64,000 nt of DNA, taken from Tindallia magadiensis (lineage in GTDB: Bacteria > Bacillota > Clostridia > Peptostreptococcales > Tindalliaceae). The notes beneath the pieces were generated by a model. That model worked only from the letters and a program-made list of their open reading frames with translations, did no database searches and was not told the origin of the DNA. Location: positions 62,001 to 126,000 of the forward strand of contig NZ_FOQA01000004.1 of NCBI RefSeq assembly GCF_900113635.1. The letters are read 5' to 3'. The stretch's first letter is position 1; every line of letters starts with the position of its first letter. Of the stretch, positions 63,301-64,000 are shown piece by piece. A program made the position numbers and the translations under genes.

Positions 63301-63623
63301 ATCCATATCTCCTTCCGTAAGCGTTGTTTCTTGCAATTGACAACCCTTTATAGTAAAAATGGTCACTAGTAACAAAAAAATCACTTTCCCAAGCTTACCA
63401 CCTCCATACCTGATAGATACCGAAGTTTCTATCCTTTAAACAAACCGGGTGTATTTTAAAGTATTCTTCCATAATATGTTGCATGAGCGTGATATTTTCG
63501 CTTTTTATGGATTTTATCCTTTATATTGTCATAATAGTTCTTGCTTTTTGATTCCGCATATGGTGACATATAAGTAGAAGCTCGTGTTAATGAGCTACCA
63601 ATTTAGGCTAGGAGTGGCCATCC
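63301..63623. other. 323-bp intergenic region between msrA and the M20 peptidase gene
   Basis: This is a divergent promoter region. It holds the possible in-frame lipoprotein extension of msrA (63301-63384). No promoter, operator or RNA element could be assigned with confidence. Confidence 0.5.
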
Positions 63624-64000
63624 TTGTTTTATGTAAACGATTACTATCATCATGATGAAATAATTGAACTGGCAGAAAAGCTAATCAGCATACCAAGCCA
63701 TCCGGATGTTTTGCATCAGGAAAAAGAAGTTGCCGAATTTATCTATGATTACTGTGGTTCTCATGGTATGGAAGTCCAGTTCCAGGAAGTTGTTGACCAG
63801 CGCAAAAATGTACTTGTTTTTCTTCGTGGCAGTGGCAATGGTAATTCCCTGATGTTAAATGGTCATCTGGATACCATCACCCCTTACCGCATGACCATAG
63901 ACCCTTTCAAAGAAGGGGTTCACAGCGGTTTTGTTTGGGGTCGCGGCGCCGCCGATATGAAAGGTGGTCTAGCCTCGATGCTTATTACGATGCTGGCTTA
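63624..64000 (+). CDS. M20 family metallopeptidase (partial, runs off the window)
   Basis: The first 125 residues begin at a TTG, 9 bases after an AGGAG site, with MFYVNDYYHHDEIIELAEKL. The metal-binding motifs of M20/ArgE/DapE deacylases and peptidases are seen: the His-Asp motif LMLNGHLDTI (about residue 80) and WGRGAADMKGGLASML (about 110), which holds the bridging Asp. The 3' part with the remaining ligands is beyond the window, so the substrate (acyl-amino acid or peptide) cannot be judged. Confidence 0.85.
   Translation, partial: MFYVNDYYHHDEIIELAEKLISIPSHPDVLHQEKEVAEFIYDYCGSHGMEVQFQEVVDQRKNVLVFLRGSGNGNSLMLNGHLDTITPYRMTIDPFKEGVHSGFVWGRGAADMKGGLASMLITMLA

Overview
The window looks like a chromosomal segment of a low-GC, anaerobic, amino-acid-fermenting member of the Clostridia, of the Alkaliphilus/Tindallia/Anoxynatronum type. 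That placement is an inference. It rests on AT-rich Firmicutes-style genes with strong AGGAGG ribosome sites, a split glycine dehydrogenase (gcvPA/gcvPB) with a glycine riboswitch, a tungsten-type aldehyde:ferredoxin oxidoreductase, FabK as enoyl-ACP reductase, superoxide reductase, an encapsulin with encapsulated ferritin, and an MsrA gene with an in-frame TGA that reads as selenocysteine. No rRNA, tRNA, CRISPR array, prophage or insertion sequence was recognised.

Layout: 1-6.3 kb carries hom and its ACT-domain partner, an asparaginase, two poorly known genes, a metallophosphoesterase and a MTHFR-like protein, all on the minus strand. 6.3-10.8 kb is an aldehyde oxidoreductase module: aor, a MoaD/ThiS-like carrier and an AcoR-type sigma-54 activator, with a near-perfect -24/-12 promoter before aor. 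10.8-13.4 kb has thiol peroxidase divergent from a molybdopterin oxidoreductase. 13.4-19.4 kb is the fatty-acid synthesis locus (fabZ divergent from fabH-fabK-fabD-fabG-acpP-fabF) with a FapR-type operator on its promoter. 19.4-29.9 kb has a wrbA/MarR pair, BirA-controlled bioY, argH, proBA, mutY, rmuC and a peroxiredoxin. 28.5-34.7 kb is the glycine cleavage operon gcvT-gcvH-gcvPA-gcvPB-lpd behind a tandem glycine riboswitch.

34.9-38.4 kb encodes a heterodimeric ABC exporter. 38.4-41.7 kb groups an acetyltransferase, a ComFB-like protein, a 48-residue membrane peptide, the encapsulin/ferritin pair and a divergent superoxide reductase, which reads as an iron and oxygen defence area. 41.8-44.0 kb is an ArsR regulator facing a carboxymuconolactone-decarboxylase-like protein, an ArsP-type permease and a thioredoxin-like protein. 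44-50.5 kb has DUF362, GNAT, VanW, PRC-barrel, a repeat-bearing acidic membrane protein and a YihY protein. 50.6-52.7 kb is a pyrR-pyrF-pyrE operon behind a PyrR-type attenuator. 52.7-64 kb has a ThiF-like protein, an FMN-binding lipoprotein, motAB, speD, a nitrilase, a RibD/DHFR-like protein, a K+ channel with two RCK modules, a YgiQ radical SAM protein, the selenoprotein MsrA and the start of an M20 peptidase.

Several regulatory switches can be read directly: sigma-54, FapR, BirA, PyrR and glycine. The most notable items are the Sec-MsrA, the sigma-54 aldehyde oxidoreductase unit, the encapsulin/oxygen-defence area, a probable CTG start in the ArsR gene, the unlisted 48-aa membrane peptide and a 183-bp tandem repeat in an acidic membrane protein. 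I did not find a clear multi-gene system that I would call wholly new.
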